Program-made: the position numbers and the translations under genes
In this document: in pieces, positions 36,672 to 45,021 of the stretch
Numbering within the stretch: the stretch's first letter is position 1
Layout: every line of letters starts with the position of its first letter
Notes under the pieces: generated by a model
The model's database searches: none
Told to the model about the DNA's origin: nothing
The model's input: the letters and a program-made list of their open reading frames with translations, nothing else
NCBI RefSeq assembly: GCF_026340305.1
Contig: NZ_JAPEPI010000002.1
Span: 3,286,001 to 3,350,000 of the forward strand
Direction: 5' to 3'
From: Streptomyces sp. NBC_01381
Lineage (GTDB): Bacteria; Actinomycetota; Actinomycetes; Streptomycetales; Streptomycetaceae
DNA: 64,000 bases

Positions 36672-36941
36672 ATGAACATCGCGTCGGCGGCAGGGCGCGT
36701 CACGCCGAGCGCCCTGGCCGCCCGTGCCGCCGGGCTCACCCGGGAAGACGACATCATCGCCGAGCACATACGGCACACCGTCGATCTCCTGCTGGACCGC
36801 TCCCGTGTCCTTGCCGACCAGGTCACCGCGGGTCAGACGGCCGTAGTGGGCCTGTCCTACCGGCTGGCCGACGGCAGCGTCCAACTCGTCACCACCCGCG
36901 GCCCGCTGACAGAAGCAGCCGCCCACGGCCCGGCAGCCTGA
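36672..36941 (+). pseudogene. C-terminal fragment resembling a beta-carbonic anhydrase
   Basis: The 89-codon frame from ATG 36672 reads MNIASAAGRVTPSALAARAAG, then DDIIAEHIRHTVDLLLDRSRVLADQVTAGQTAVVGLSYRLADGSVQLV. This fits the last third of beta-class carbonic anhydrases, where a helix with HVRxTVxLLxxRS precedes the final AVVGLxYxLxDGxV strands. The zinc-binding Cys/His part is absent, so it cannot be an active enzyme alone. A complete carbonic anhydrase lies 2 kb away (38747-39328) but differs at this end, so this is not a simple duplicate. Confidence 0.6.
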
Positions 36942-37253
36942 ACTGCCCATCGGGCGGCTGGTCGTGGGCGCGCAGGAGTTGTTCAATGCCCTGGATCTTG
37001 GTGGGCTGTTGCCCAGCCACCTGGCGTAGTGGGTCGGCAGGACCTCAACGCTGTCGCTGGCGTGCTGGGTGCACACAGTCGGGTCGGTCGCTCGCACACA
37101 GCGTCACTGCATCAGAATGCACCGATGGTCCAAACACTGTGCTCGATGCGCCGGTGTCCGGCCACTGGTGATTCGTGTTGGTGCGACGAGCCGCGCGGCC
37201 GGAGGCTCGGGGGCGAGTCTCCGGCCGCGCGACAGATCCGTACGACGAGATCC

Positions 37254-38750
37254 TTACGGCTCCGTGGCATTCACCGGTTCCGCGTTCGTGACCTTCACCG
37301 GGTCGGTGTCGGGCGCGCTGTGCCGGTCCGCCCAGTTCTCCAGGGCCGTGTGGCAGGCGTGGTCGAGGTGGTACAGCCCGGACAGGTCCACCTCGATCGG
37401 CCGGTCCTGCGGAAGGGCCTCCAAGCTGTCGAGTATCTTCGGCAGCCGCAGGAACGTCGCGTTGCCCGACAGGTACACCTGGATCGGCCCGGCGCCCTTG
37501 TCTATGACCTCCGTCTTCAGCTGCGATGCCTCCCAGGCGGTCTTGATCACCGCCAGGGCCAGACCGATGAGCACCCCCTCGAACATGTTCACCGCGACGA
37601 TCGACACGGCCGTGACCACGAGGATCAGCGCCTCACCCTTGTGACCCCGCCACAGCGCCGCGATCTGGCGGAACGGGATCAACTTCCAGCCCGCGTGCAC
37701 GAGGATGCCGGCGAGCGCGGGCAGCGGGATCAGCGCCAGCGCGGAGGGCAGCGCGGCGGCGAACAGCAGGATCCACACGCCGTGCAGCACCCGTGACGCC
37801 TTCGTCTTCCCGCCCGCGTTGACGTTGGCGGAGCTGCGCACGATCACCGCGGTCATCGGCAGTGCGCCGAGCAGACCGCACACCGTGTTGCCCGCACCCT
37901 GGGCGATCATCTCCTTGTCGTACTGAGTACGCGGACCGTCGTGCAGCCGGTCCACCGCCGCCGCGCTGAACAGCGACTCGGCCGAGGCGATCAGCGCGAA
38001 CGCGATGATCGTGCCCCAGATGGCCGGGCTGGCGAGCTCACCGAAGGCGTCGGCGCCGGGCGGCTGGATGACGCCGAGCAGACCCTCCACCTCGACGGTG
38101 GCGACCGGCAGGCTGAAGGCGAGCGAGGCGAGAGTGGCCAGCATTACCGCCGCGAGGGCGCCGGGTACGGCCTGCACCTTCTTCGGCAGCTTCTTCCACA
38201 GCACGATGACGGCGACGGTGCCCGCGCCGATCGCGAGGGAGGTCAGGGCCTCGGTGCTGCCGAGCGCGTCGGTGAACGCCCCGGGCAGGCCGACGATCTT
38301 GCCGATGCCGGTCTCCGGGGCCTTCAGACCTGCCGCCGCGTAGATCTGGCCGGCGATGATCACCAGGCCGATGCCGCAGAGCATGCCTTCGACGACGGCG
38401 ACGGATATCGCCCTGAACCAGCGGCCGATCCCGAAGAAGCCCATGGCGAGTTGAAGCAGGCCGGCGATCAGCACGATCACGCCGAGCGCGGCCACTCCGA
38501 ACTCGCTGACCGCCTCGAAGACCAGCACGGTCAGGCCCGCGGCCGGGCCGGACACCTGCAGGCTGCTGCCGGGCAGAAAGCCGGTGACCAGGCCGCCGAC
38601 GATGCCGGTGATCAGGCCCAGCTCTGCGGGGACGCCGGAGGCGACCGCCACGCCGACGCACAGCGGCACGGCGACCAGGAAGACAACGATGGAAGCGGCA
38701 AAGTCCTGCCTGAGGTAAGGAAACTTCGACAGCACAGTCAGCCCCCTCAC
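37254..38750 (-). CDS. SulP family inorganic anion transporter with STAS domain
   Basis: The 498-residue protein has about 12 membrane helices, starting FAASIVVFLVAVPLCVGVAVASG. The SulP signature region PGSSLQVSGPAAGLTVLVFEA follows, and a C-terminal STAS domain (about 400-475) reads VYLSGNATFLRLPKILDSLEALPQDRPIEVDLSGLYHLDHACHTALENW. The start GTG 38750 overlaps the stop of the carbonic anhydrase gene (GTGA), so the two are coupled. SulP-carbonic anhydrase pairs of this kind are widely interpreted as bicarbonate uptake systems, which is the likely role here; sulfate cannot be excluded. Confidence 0.92.
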   Translation of the reverse strand: MRGLTVLSKFPYLRQDFAASIVVFLVAVPLCVGVAVASGVPAELGLITGIVGGLVTGFLPGSSLQVSGPAAGLTVLVFEAVSEFGVAALGVIVLIAGLLQLAMGFFGIGRWFRAISVAVVEGMLCGIGLVIIAGQIYAAAGLKAPETGIGKIVGLPGAFTDALGSTEALTSLAIGAGTVAVIVLWKKLPKKVQAVPGALAAVMLATLASLAFSLPVATVEVEGLLGVIQPPGADAFGELASPAIWGTIIAFALIASAESLFSAAAVDRLHDGPRTQYDKEMIAQGAGNTVCGLLGALPMTAVIVRSSANVNAGGKTKASRVLHGVWILLFAAALPSALALIPLPALAGILVHAGWKLIPFRQIAALWRGHKGEALILVVTAVSIVAVNMFEGVLIGLALAVIKTAWEASQLKTEVIDKGAGPIQVYLSGNATFLRLPKILDSLEALPQDRPIEVDLSGLYHLDHACHTALENWADRHSAPDTDPVKVTNAEPVNATEP

Positions 38751-39328
38751 AGCGCCTCGAACGTGTCAGTCGCCGTGCGGTATTCGCGCACGGCCCCGGT
38801 GTGCACCTCGTAGTACCAGCCGTGCAGCCGGAGTTGGTCCGCTTGCAGGCGCTTGTCGATGCAGGGGTAGGAGCGCAGCCGCAGCAGCTGCGTCAGGACG
38901 TGGTTCTGCACGGCCTCGGCGACCGTGGGGTCGGCGGGGTCGGAGCACTTGCGCTCGTCGGCGGCGTGCGCGAGCCAGTCACGCACGGCGGGGACGGCGT
39001 TCAGGTCGTCGCCGCGCACCACGGCGCCCACGGCGCCGCAGTGCGAGTGGCCGCAGACCACGATGTCTTTGACGCCGAGAACCTCCACGGCGTACTCGAT
39101 GGTGGCCGCCTCGCTGGTGGGGTGCTCCGAGGTGTACGGGGGGACGATGTTGCCCGCGGTGCGCAGCTCGAAGAGCTCGCCGGGGCGGGCGCCGGTGATC
39201 AGGGCCGGGATGACCCGGGAGTCGGCGCAGGTGATGAACAGGACCTCGGGCGACTGGCCTTTGGCGAGGTTGGCGAGCTCCTCAGGGCGCTGTCCGAACA
39301 TGCGGGCGCTGTCGATGAGGGGTTGCAT
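38747..39328 (-). CDS. Beta-class carbonic anhydrase
   Basis: The 193-residue enzyme has zinc ligands Cys and Asp in ITCADSRVIP and His/Cys in VVCGHSHCGAV, with the Asp-Arg dyad intact. It interconverts CO2 and bicarbonate. It is translated ahead of the SulP gene with a 4-base overlap, so hydration is linked directly to anion transport. It lies 78 bases downstream of a small secreted-protein gene on the same strand, and all three probably form one operon. Confidence 0.95.
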   Translation of the reverse strand: MQPLIDSARMFGQRPEELANLAKGQSPEVLFITCADSRVIPALITGARPGELFELRTAGNIVPPYTSEHPTSEAATIEYAVEVLGVKDIVVCGHSHCGAVGAVVRGDDLNAVPAVRDWLAHAADERKCSDPADPTVAEAVQNHVLTQLLRLRSYPCIDKRLQADQLRLHGWYYEVHTGAVREYRTATDTFEAL

Positions 39329-39406
39329 GATGTGGTGACTCCTCCTGGCGCGCCGTGGGGGCGCGTCGGACTTACGGGACAGGTGTGTGGGGGGCTGCTC
39401 TGCCGC

Positions 39407-39808
39407 TCAGCAGCGGAATATCTGAAGTGCCGCCGGGGCGTGGGTCGTCGAGGATCTCGACGTGCGGTGGTGCGCGGTACGGGGTGTGCCCGGCTCGTCC
39501 GCCTTCGAGGCCCCCTGCCTCAGGTGTGGACGGTCGGGTGCCTCGGGTGCGCAGTCGGCGGCAGTGCGGTGCCGGTCGCGGGTGCCCAGGGGACCGGTCG
39601 GATACCCGTGCTGGCTTGCGTCCCGGCAGGTGGCGATCTCGTCGCGCAGCGCCTTCCCGGAGGGCTTGATTTCGGGCTGGCCCTTGGCCACGGCGTGACG
39701 GGTTGTGTGCGCGGATGCGAAGGATGCGGTGTGCGCGAAAATCTGAAGGCCGAGCAGGACGGCGGCGATGATCGACATCACGGTCCGGGCCGTCGTACCT
39801 CGGAACAT
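39407..39808 (-). CDS. Small membrane-anchored or secreted hypothetical protein
   Basis: ATG 39808 follows a very strong ribosome site (GGAGGGAGG). The 133-residue protein has a signal or anchor helix (ARTVMSIIAAVLLGLQIFAHTASFASA), then a polar His/Arg/Thr-rich region with two Cys (IATCRD and AADCAPEAPDRPH) and a His/Thr/Ala-rich end. I know no domain. Its place ahead of the carbonic anhydrase and SulP genes, under an AT-rich control region with two clear palindromes, suggests a role with bicarbonate or anion uptake. The function is unknown. Confidence 0.7.
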   Translation of the reverse strand: MFRGTTARTVMSIIAAVLLGLQIFAHTASFASAHTTRHAVAKGQPEIKPSGKALRDEIATCRDASQHGYPTGPLGTRDRHRTAADCAPEAPDRPHLRQGASKADEPGTPRTAHHRTSRSSTTHAPAALQIFRC

Positions 39809-39852
39809 GAGCCTCCCTCCAGGTAGTTCGCGGACTCTAGAACATGCCAACA

Positions 39853-39904
39853 CTTGGTCAATGATCCACCAAGAAACACAATAACCCTGCAAAATCCTTT
39901 GCAG
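39853..39904. promoter_or_regulatory. Two palindromes in the AT-rich leader of the carbonic anhydrase operon
   Basis: CTTGGT-N9-ACCAAG (39853-39873) and the 18-base CTGCAAA-ATCC-TTTGCAG (39887-39904) are both perfect. They lie 45-96 bases upstream of the 39808 start in a patch far richer in A/T than its surroundings. They look like binding sites for one or two dimeric regulators, which are not identified. Confidence 0.55.
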
Positions 39905-40151
39905 AGTTAACTTAAGGTTTCGAACCTGAAGAGAGCCTGAAGGCGTGTCATCGGGGGCGAGAACGGGCCCTCGATGTACTGAAGTTCGTCGGTCGGCGGC
40001 CGGGTCACCAGGTCAACAAGCCGCAGGGTGTCCCGGGTCGGCGCCGTGAGCCGGGAGCCTGCCCAGATGCTCTTCCTGTGGAGCCGCGGCAGGGGCGTGG
40101 GAGAGGCAGTGGCAGAGCATCCAGTGATCTGCTACCTCGTCTGGGTCGTGC
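39905..40151. other. Non-coding stretch between the operator region and gene remnants
   Basis: No supported gene is present. An AT-rich TTAACTTAAGGTTTCG (39907-39922) could be a promoter core for transcription to the left. The remainder shows only Arg/Gly/Pro-rich frames without start signals. Confidence 0.4.
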
Positions 40152-40351
40152 TTTTTCGGCGCCAACTTCGCCTGGGAGGGCATTGGCCTGCTGCGGCCCC
40201 ACGACGGCTTTCCCACGCTCAGTGACGCGACCAGGGCCGTCATGCGCTATCCCGTGGGCCGTTGGGCCCTGTTCGGTTCGCCCTGTGGTTGTGGTTCGGC
40301 TGGCACACCTTCGTGCGCGGCTGGCACTTCCTCCTCCGGGACTCCTCCTGA
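40152..40351 (+). pseudogene. Small membrane protein remnant (DUF6186-like), frameshifted
   Basis: The frame FFGANFAWEGIGLLRPHDGF, then PTLSDATRAVMRYPVGRWALF, breaks at about 40273. It resumes after five extra bases as FALWLWFGWHTFVRGWHFLLRDSS and a stop at 40351. The WLWFGWHTFVRGWHF end is typical of small DUF6186-like actinobacterial membrane proteins. The start is not identifiable, so both the N-terminus and the frame are damaged. Confidence 0.55.
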
Positions 40352-40377
40352 GAGCGGTCACCACCAGGAGTCGGCCA

Positions 40378-40516
40378 TGCTGCCCGTGTCCCTCAGCATC
40401 ACGCTCACGGTGGCCGGCTATCTGCTGGTCATGGGCTATCTCGGCCTCGGCCTGCTCGTCATGCGCCGCCGCCCGATCCGACGCTGGAGGCGTGCGCAAC
40501 GCATCGCGCCGGCACT
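40378..40516 (+). pseudogene. Small membrane protein gene truncated by the IS5-type element
   Basis: ATG 40378 begins MLPVSLSITLTVAGYLLVMG, then YLGLGLLVMRRRPIRRWRRAQRIAPA. This is one membrane helix and a basic loop, after which the sequence enters the left inverted repeat of the insertion element at 40517. The rest of the gene is not found beyond the right end of the element. It lies 26 bases after the previous remnant and was probably its operon partner. Confidence 0.6.
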
Positions 40517-41386
40517 AAGACGATGTCCTATGTGGTGAGGCGGAGTAGGACCTCACCATGGGCCAGGGGACGTGGAGTTGGATTGTTCCGGACGGGCTGT
40601 GGGAGATCGCCAAGCCGTTGCTCCCGCCGTCGAGAGTGCGACCGCAGGGTGGCGGGACACCGGATATGCCTGATGAGACGCTGTTCGCGGCCATCATCTA
40701 CGTCCTGGTCAGCGGCTGCGCCTGGCGCCAACTGCCGCTCTGCTTCGGCATATCCAAGTCGACCGCCCATCGCCGGTTCCTGATCTGGTCGAGAGCCGGT
40801 GTCTGGGGCCGCCTGCACGAAGCCGTGCTGCACCGCCTCGACGACGCCGGCCTCGTCGACGTCACCCGCGTAGTGCTCGACACCGCCCACGTCCGGGCGG
40901 AAAAGGGGGCGAACACACAGGCCCGAGCCCCGTGGACCGGGGCAAGCCGGGTTCCAAGATGCACATCCTGTCGGACGCGAACGGACTGCCCCTCCTCGTC
41001 GGCATCTCAGCCGCCAACACCCACGACAGCGAAGGGCTGAAGGCCATGATCGAGGGTCACCAAACGAGACACGACCCCCGCCGCGGACGGTACTTCAAGC
41101 CTCAGCGCCTACACGCCGACAAAGCATACGACCGGGCCGACCTGCGCAGGTGGCTCCGATGGAAGCGGATCGTAGTGCGCATCGCCCGCAAGGGCATCGA
41201 ATCCAGCGAACGATTAGGGCGACGCCGCTGGGTCATCGAGCGGACGATGTCCTGGCTATCCGGCTACCGACGCCTGAGCCCTCGCTACGAACGCCATCCC
41301 CGCAACTACCTGGCCCTTCTCGGTCTCGCAGCCGCCCTGTGCTGCTACAAGCGACTCGTCCGCCTCACCACATAGGACATCGTCTT
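40517..41386. mobile_element. IS5-type insertion sequence, 870 bp
   Basis: Perfect 28-base terminal inverted repeats, starting AAGACGATGTCCTATGTGG at 40517-40544 and in reverse at 41359-41386, enclose one transposase coded in two overlapping frames. The bases just outside the two ends do not match, so no target duplication is visible. The flanking genes are two unrelated truncated genes rather than halves of one. Confidence 0.85.
40558..41375 (+). CDS. IS5 family transposase in two frames (possible -1 frameshift)
   Basis: The first frame from ATG 40558 (MGQGTWSWIVPDGLWEIAKPLLPPS) carries the DUF4096-type N-terminal domain and the first catalytic Asp (VVLDTAHVRA). The second begins near 40932 (MDRGKPGSKMHILSDANGLPL) with the second Asp in HADKAYDRADLR and the Glu in VIERTMSWLSGYRRL, and ends at 41375. 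They join at GCGGAAAAGGGGGCGAAC (about 40897-40914), where one more G would make a single frame. The A4G5 run may be a programmed slippage site, as in related IS427-group elements, or a one-base loss. The DDE residues are all present. Confidence 0.8.
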
Positions 41387-41802
41387 GCTCTCACGGTCGG
41401 AAACGCTCACGGGACCGAGCACGCTGAGGGCGACCGGGGTGCCCTTGGCGTCGCGGAACTCCACGGAGAGACACGCGCCGTCCTCCTGCCCGGCAAACCC
41501 CCCGAGCCAGCCGCCAGGGTGTACCGCACCTTGCCCGCGTCGACGGCTCGGCGCCCGGTCGGGCCGCTCCTCGGCAGGTCGATGTCCTGCACCAGCACGG
41601 TGCGCGGGCTGTTGCCGCCCGAGAAGAAACGGCTGCCGCGGCGGGCGGGGCCGGGGTCCGACGCGGTCGGGTAGCCGCCGCCGAGACTGTAGGCGATGAG
41701 CGCGGGGGCTCCCTGGGCGACCTTCCAGCCGCGGACCGTCGCGACGGGGTCGGCGGTGCCGCCGGACCCGCTCTCCGCGTCGCCGTTGACGACGAGATTC
41801 AC
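41387..41802 (-). pseudogene. Secreted beta-sandwich protein fragment, truncated by the IS and frameshifted
   Basis: From ATG 41802 the minus strand reads MNLVVNGDAESGSGGTADPV, then VRGWKVAQGAPALIAYSLGG and SRFFSGGNSPRTVLVQDIDLP. A shift near 41510 leads into another frame, WLGGFAGQEDGACLSVEFRD and LGPVSVSDRES, ending at the right inverted repeat of the IS element. The pattern resembles carbohydrate-binding-like jelly-roll domains. The 3' part is not found beyond the IS left end, so the gene is both shifted and truncated. Confidence 0.6.
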
Positions 41803-42057
41803 GCACGCCTCCTGTTGATCGGTGAGTTGAGCGCGGTCAGCCCACCAGCCCCGCGTGAACCAGGAGAAGCATTCCGGCGAATTCTGTTACTTGTCGCCCA
41901 CCGCTGGCCACCGTTGTTCAACGAGCCCGCGCGTGGCTTCCGTTTCTTTCCCCTTCTTTCCGCCCGGCCGCGTCAACCTCCCGGCCCCCGTGGGCCTCTT
42001 CCTCTGCAACGGCCCTCGCCACCTGACCACAGAGGGCCGGGAACGAAGAGGGGAACT

Positions 42058-43992
42058 GTGCGTACGAACAGATGGAGAAACATAGCCCTGGCGACCGGCA
42101 TGGCCGGGGTCCTCGCGGCCACGGGCGCCACCGCCGTCGCCGAGACCGGCACCTCGGCCACGCCCCGGACACCCGACCTGCGCGCGGACGTGAACCGGGA
42201 CGGATCCGTCGACGTCGAGGGCGCCACCGACACGGCCGGTGAGAACACCTGGACCCAGCGCCGCGGCGCGACCGTGCTGCCGAACGTCGACGACGACGCC
42301 AAGCGCTGCCCGGTCAAGGACGCGCAGGGCAGGCCGCTCTCGGACGCCAAGCTGGCCCGCTGCAACGACGGCTCCGACACCAAGGTCAACGGCGCGCGCG
42401 ACGCTGCCGACCTGGCCCGCCTGAAGACCGTTCCGCTGCCCAAGACCCCGGCGGGTAGCCATGGCACCGTCAAGACGGTCGGCACCGGCGCCAAGAAGTC
42501 CCGCCTCTTCATCAACCGCGACGGCCGCTGGTCCCTGCTGCGGCCCACCGACAAGCTGACCACCAAGGAGCTGCGCTCCGGCGTCGAGCTGGGCATCGAG
42601 GCGACCGACGTCGTGCGCGAGGCGGCGAAGTGGAACGGCGACGTGAAGGTCCGGTTCACGGTCACTCACGGCGGCACGTCCCGCTCCGACGACGTCGTGC
42701 TGCGCACCGCCCCCGTCCTCACTCACCACCACCTGCAGCGCACCGAGGAAGTCCTCGTCACCGAGGTGCAGGGCCAGGGCGAGTACAGCCGCGCCCAGCA
42801 GCGGTTCGTCAAGGACCTCGCCAAGAAGGTGAAGGACGCTGGGATCAGCAAGCCCATGACCAAGTTCACCAAGTACGCCGACCCCTGGGCGCAGGACTTC
42901 GTCGAACCGGCCTACGCGAGCGTGCCGGGCCCGGGCGGCAAGCAGCACACCATGCGCGTCCTCATCCGCTCCGCGCAGCCGGACCGGGACGCCGGACGTG
43001 AGCTGTTCGAGAAGCTGCGCGGACCGGACGTCGGCGTCGTGCAGGTCAACGGGGTGCGCGACAGCGAGGAGTGGACGCTCAACTCCATGGGCAACCTGGA
43101 GACCATTCCGCCGTACACCCTGAACGGCAAGAGCTACCCCGCCGGACGCATCATCCAGGGCTACCGGGCCGACTCCGGCTCCAAGCCCGCCAAGGCGATG
43201 CGTACGTTCCTGTCCTCGCAGGGCGTGCAGGCGCCGCTGCTGCTCGACACGTCTTGGCTCTCGGTCGGGCACGTGGACGAGTTCATCCAGTTCCTGCCCG
43301 CCGACACCCCGCGCGGCTGGCGCATCGGCGTCGCCGACCCGGCCATGGGCGTGGAGCTCCTCGCCAAGGCCAAGCGGGACGGTCACGGCGCCAAGAAGAT
43401 GTTCTCCGTGCCGCGTTCCCCCGATGTCCCGGCGCCCAAGGAGACCATCGACAAGGTCCTCGCCTCGTCGAAGTTCCACGCCGACAACAGGCTGGCGGCC
43501 GAGCGCATCAAGGCGAACCTCGCCATCCTCAAGCGCGAGACCGGCATCACCGACGACGAGATCGTCAAGGTGCCCGGCCTGTTCACGCGCGACGGGGACG
43601 AGAGCAGCGCCCTCAGCGACAGCCGCAAGCTGCGCCGCATGGGCCCCGACCGGCTGCAGAAGTTCAACCAGCTGCGCGGCGCCGACGACCAGAAGGACCG
43701 CGGCGGCGACCGCGCCCGCCAGGCTCCCACCCGGACGCACAGCGCGTATGTACCGGGCGCCGTCAACGGCGTCCTGCTCAGCCCGACGCGCTACCTGGCG
43801 CCCCAGCAGTGGGGCCCGGTCATCGGCGGCCGCGACATCTTCACCGATGCCGTGACCTCGGTGTATGACAAGGCAGGCTTCAAGACGACCTACATCGACG
43901 ACTGGTACACGTACCACCTCGGCATGGGCGAGGTGCACTGCGGCACCAACACACTGCGCGACGCCACCGCGCCGTGGTGGCCCAAGGCGTAG
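42058..43992 (+). CDS. Secreted peptidylarginine deiminase (PAD family)
   Basis: GTG 42058 follows GAGGGG. The 644-residue protein has a signal peptide (IALATGMAGVLAATGATAVA) and an EF-hand/dockerin-like loop DVNRDGSVDVEGATD at about 43-57. The PAD catalytic domain has DPWAQDF (Asp280), SVGHVDEFIQFLP (His405, Asp407) and GEVHCGTNT (Cys628). These match the catalytic Asp, His, Asp and Cys of vertebrate PAD enzymes, not the short agmatine-deiminase-like P. gingivalis type. It should convert protein arginine to citrulline outside the cell, possibly with calcium. A strong terminator follows. It stands alone between IS debris on both sides, which suggests acquisition. Confidence 0.88.
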   Translation: MRTNRWRNIALATGMAGVLAATGATAVAETGTSATPRTPDLRADVNRDGSVDVEGATDTAGENTWTQRRGATVLPNVDDDAKRCPVKDAQGRPLSDAKLARCNDGSDTKVNGARDAADLARLKTVPLPKTPAGSHGTVKTVGTGAKKSRLFINRDGRWSLLRPTDKLTTKELRSGVELGIEATDVVREAAKWNGDVKVRFTVTHGGTSRSDDVVLRTAPVLTHHHLQRTEEVLVTEVQGQGEYSRAQQRFVKDLAKKVKDAGISKPMTKFTKYADPWAQDFVEPAYASVPGPGGKQHTMRVLIRSAQPDRDAGRELFEKLRGPDVGVVQVNGVRDSEEWTLNSMGNLETIPPYTLNGKSYPAGRIIQGYRADSGSKPAKAMRTFLSSQGVQAPLLLDTSWLSVGHVDEFIQFLPADTPRGWRIGVADPAMGVELLAKAKRDGHGAKKMFSVPRSPDVPAPKETIDKVLASSKFHADNRLAAERIKANLAILKRETGITDDEIVKVPGLFTRDGDESSALSDSRKLRRMGPDRLQKFNQLRGADDQKDRGGDRARQAPTRTHSAYVPGAVNGVLLSPTRYLAPQQWGPVIGGRDIFTDAVTSVYDKAGFKTTYIDDWYTYHLGMGEVHCGTNTLRDATAPWWPKA

Positions 43993-44003
43993 GGCCGTCC
44001 ACG

Positions 44004-44037
44004 CGGGACCGGCGCGCCACCACGGGCGCCGGTCCCG
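44004..44037 (+). terminator. Terminator of the PAD gene
   Basis: A perfect 12-base stem (CGGGACCGGCGC at 44004-44015 with GCGCCGGTCCCG at 44026-44037), a 10-base loop and then TTCC lie 12 bases after the stop codon. Confidence 0.85.
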
Positions 44038-44138
44038 TTCCGCTTCCTCGCCGGGCTCTCCCGTGCCGCAGCCGCTCTGCCCTGGGCGAATCTGCCGACG
44101 GCCGAGAAAACGGCCGGGCCACCTCCTCGCGATCCACA

Positions 44139-44602
44139 GGGCACTGTCAACTTGTGGGGGTGAGCGGGTAGTTGAGGTGTGCTGGGGTGTTGCCGGGCCT
44201 GTGGTGCCGCTGTCAGGCGGTCGCCGGGACGCGGCTGGTGGCCTGCTTCCAGACAGTGAAGCGGTGGTGCATGTCGGTGCGGTATTCGTGGGCGGTGAGC
44301 AGGTGGCGGCGGGGCCGGAAGTGGGGTGAGATGCCGGAGAACGCGGACAGGAATCTCTGTGCATGCCCGGTCGAGGTGAACTTCCGCATGGCGCGTTCGC
44401 GCTGCCTTGTTGGCTGGTGGCTGTTCTCGCACCGGTTGTTCAAGTACCTGGACTGCCGGTGCTCGACGGAGGGCATGATGGTGCGGCGGGCGGCGCCGTA
44501 GCAGCGGAGCTTCTCCGTGACGATCACCCGCGGCACCGTCTCGGTCGCCTTGAGGAGCTTACGGAAGAAACGCCTGGCCGCAGCCGTGTCCCGGCGATCC
44601 AT
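44139..44602 (-). mobile_element. IS6 family element, 3' remnant
   Basis: The minus-strand frame begins abruptly at DRRDTAAARRFFRKLLKATE (44602). It continues PRVIVTEKLRCYGAARRTIMPSVEHR, LNNRCENSHQPTRQRERAM, then HAQRFLSAFSGISPHFRPRR to a stop at 44213. This is the C-terminal half of IS6-type transposases. The second catalytic Asp, usually VTDKL, is Glu here, and the N-terminal half with the first Asp is missing. A GGCACTGTCAACTTGTGG sequence at about 44139-44156 resembles the outer end of such elements. The element is inactive. Confidence 0.75.
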
Positions 44603-44606
44603 GCGC

Positions 44607-44623
44607 GTTTCGAATTTCGAAAC
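44607..44623. promoter_or_regulatory. Perfect 17-base palindrome upstream of a broken gene
   Basis: GTTTCGAA-T-TTCGAAAC has 8-base perfect arms and lies 20 bases before the ATG of the carboxymuconolactone-decarboxylase remnant (44643). It looks like a TetR-type operator left from the original gene's promoter. It begins four bases beyond the IS6 remnant. Confidence 0.6.
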
Positions 44624-44642
44624 AAACTCAACGGGAGCGCCG

Positions 44643-44989
44643 ATGTCGCGAATAACCCTGCTGGAACCGCCGTACGCCGACCAGGCCGGCGCGCTGCTCG
44701 CGCGCATTGCCCGGGGACGTGCCGCCGATCGGACTGTTCCGGATGTTCGCCAAAAACCTCCCGATGGCCGGCGCCATGCACGGATGGGGGCGCCGTCCGC
44801 AGCGTCGGGTACTCCCTGGGCAGCGCCATCGGCGGCCTGATACTCGCCACGGGCACCGGCCCCGGCCGCCTCTTCCCCGACGACAACGCCTGCACCACCG
44901 CGGCGCTGGTCGGCATCGGCGCCATGGCGATCACGACGCTGACAAGCCTCGCTCTCGCCCGCCGACGCTCGTCCGAGACCAACCCGTAA
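44643..44989 (+). pseudogene. Mosaic remnant: carboxymuconolactone-decarboxylase start joined to an MFS transporter end
   Basis: The first part, from ATG 44643, reads MSRITLLEPPYADQAGALLA. It shifts frame near 44705 to give GDVPPIGLFRMFAKNLPMAGAMHGWGR (to about 44790). This is the N-terminus of AhpD/CMD-family proteins. Directly after this comes GAVRSVGYSLGSAIGGLILA, then ACTTAALVGIGAMAITTLTSLALARRRS, the last two membrane helices of an MFS exporter, ending at 44989. Two unrelated genes are joined by deletion and neither is functional. Confidence 0.7.
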
Positions 44990-45021
44990 GTCAGATGCAC
45001 TCATCCAACACTGGAGGTTCC

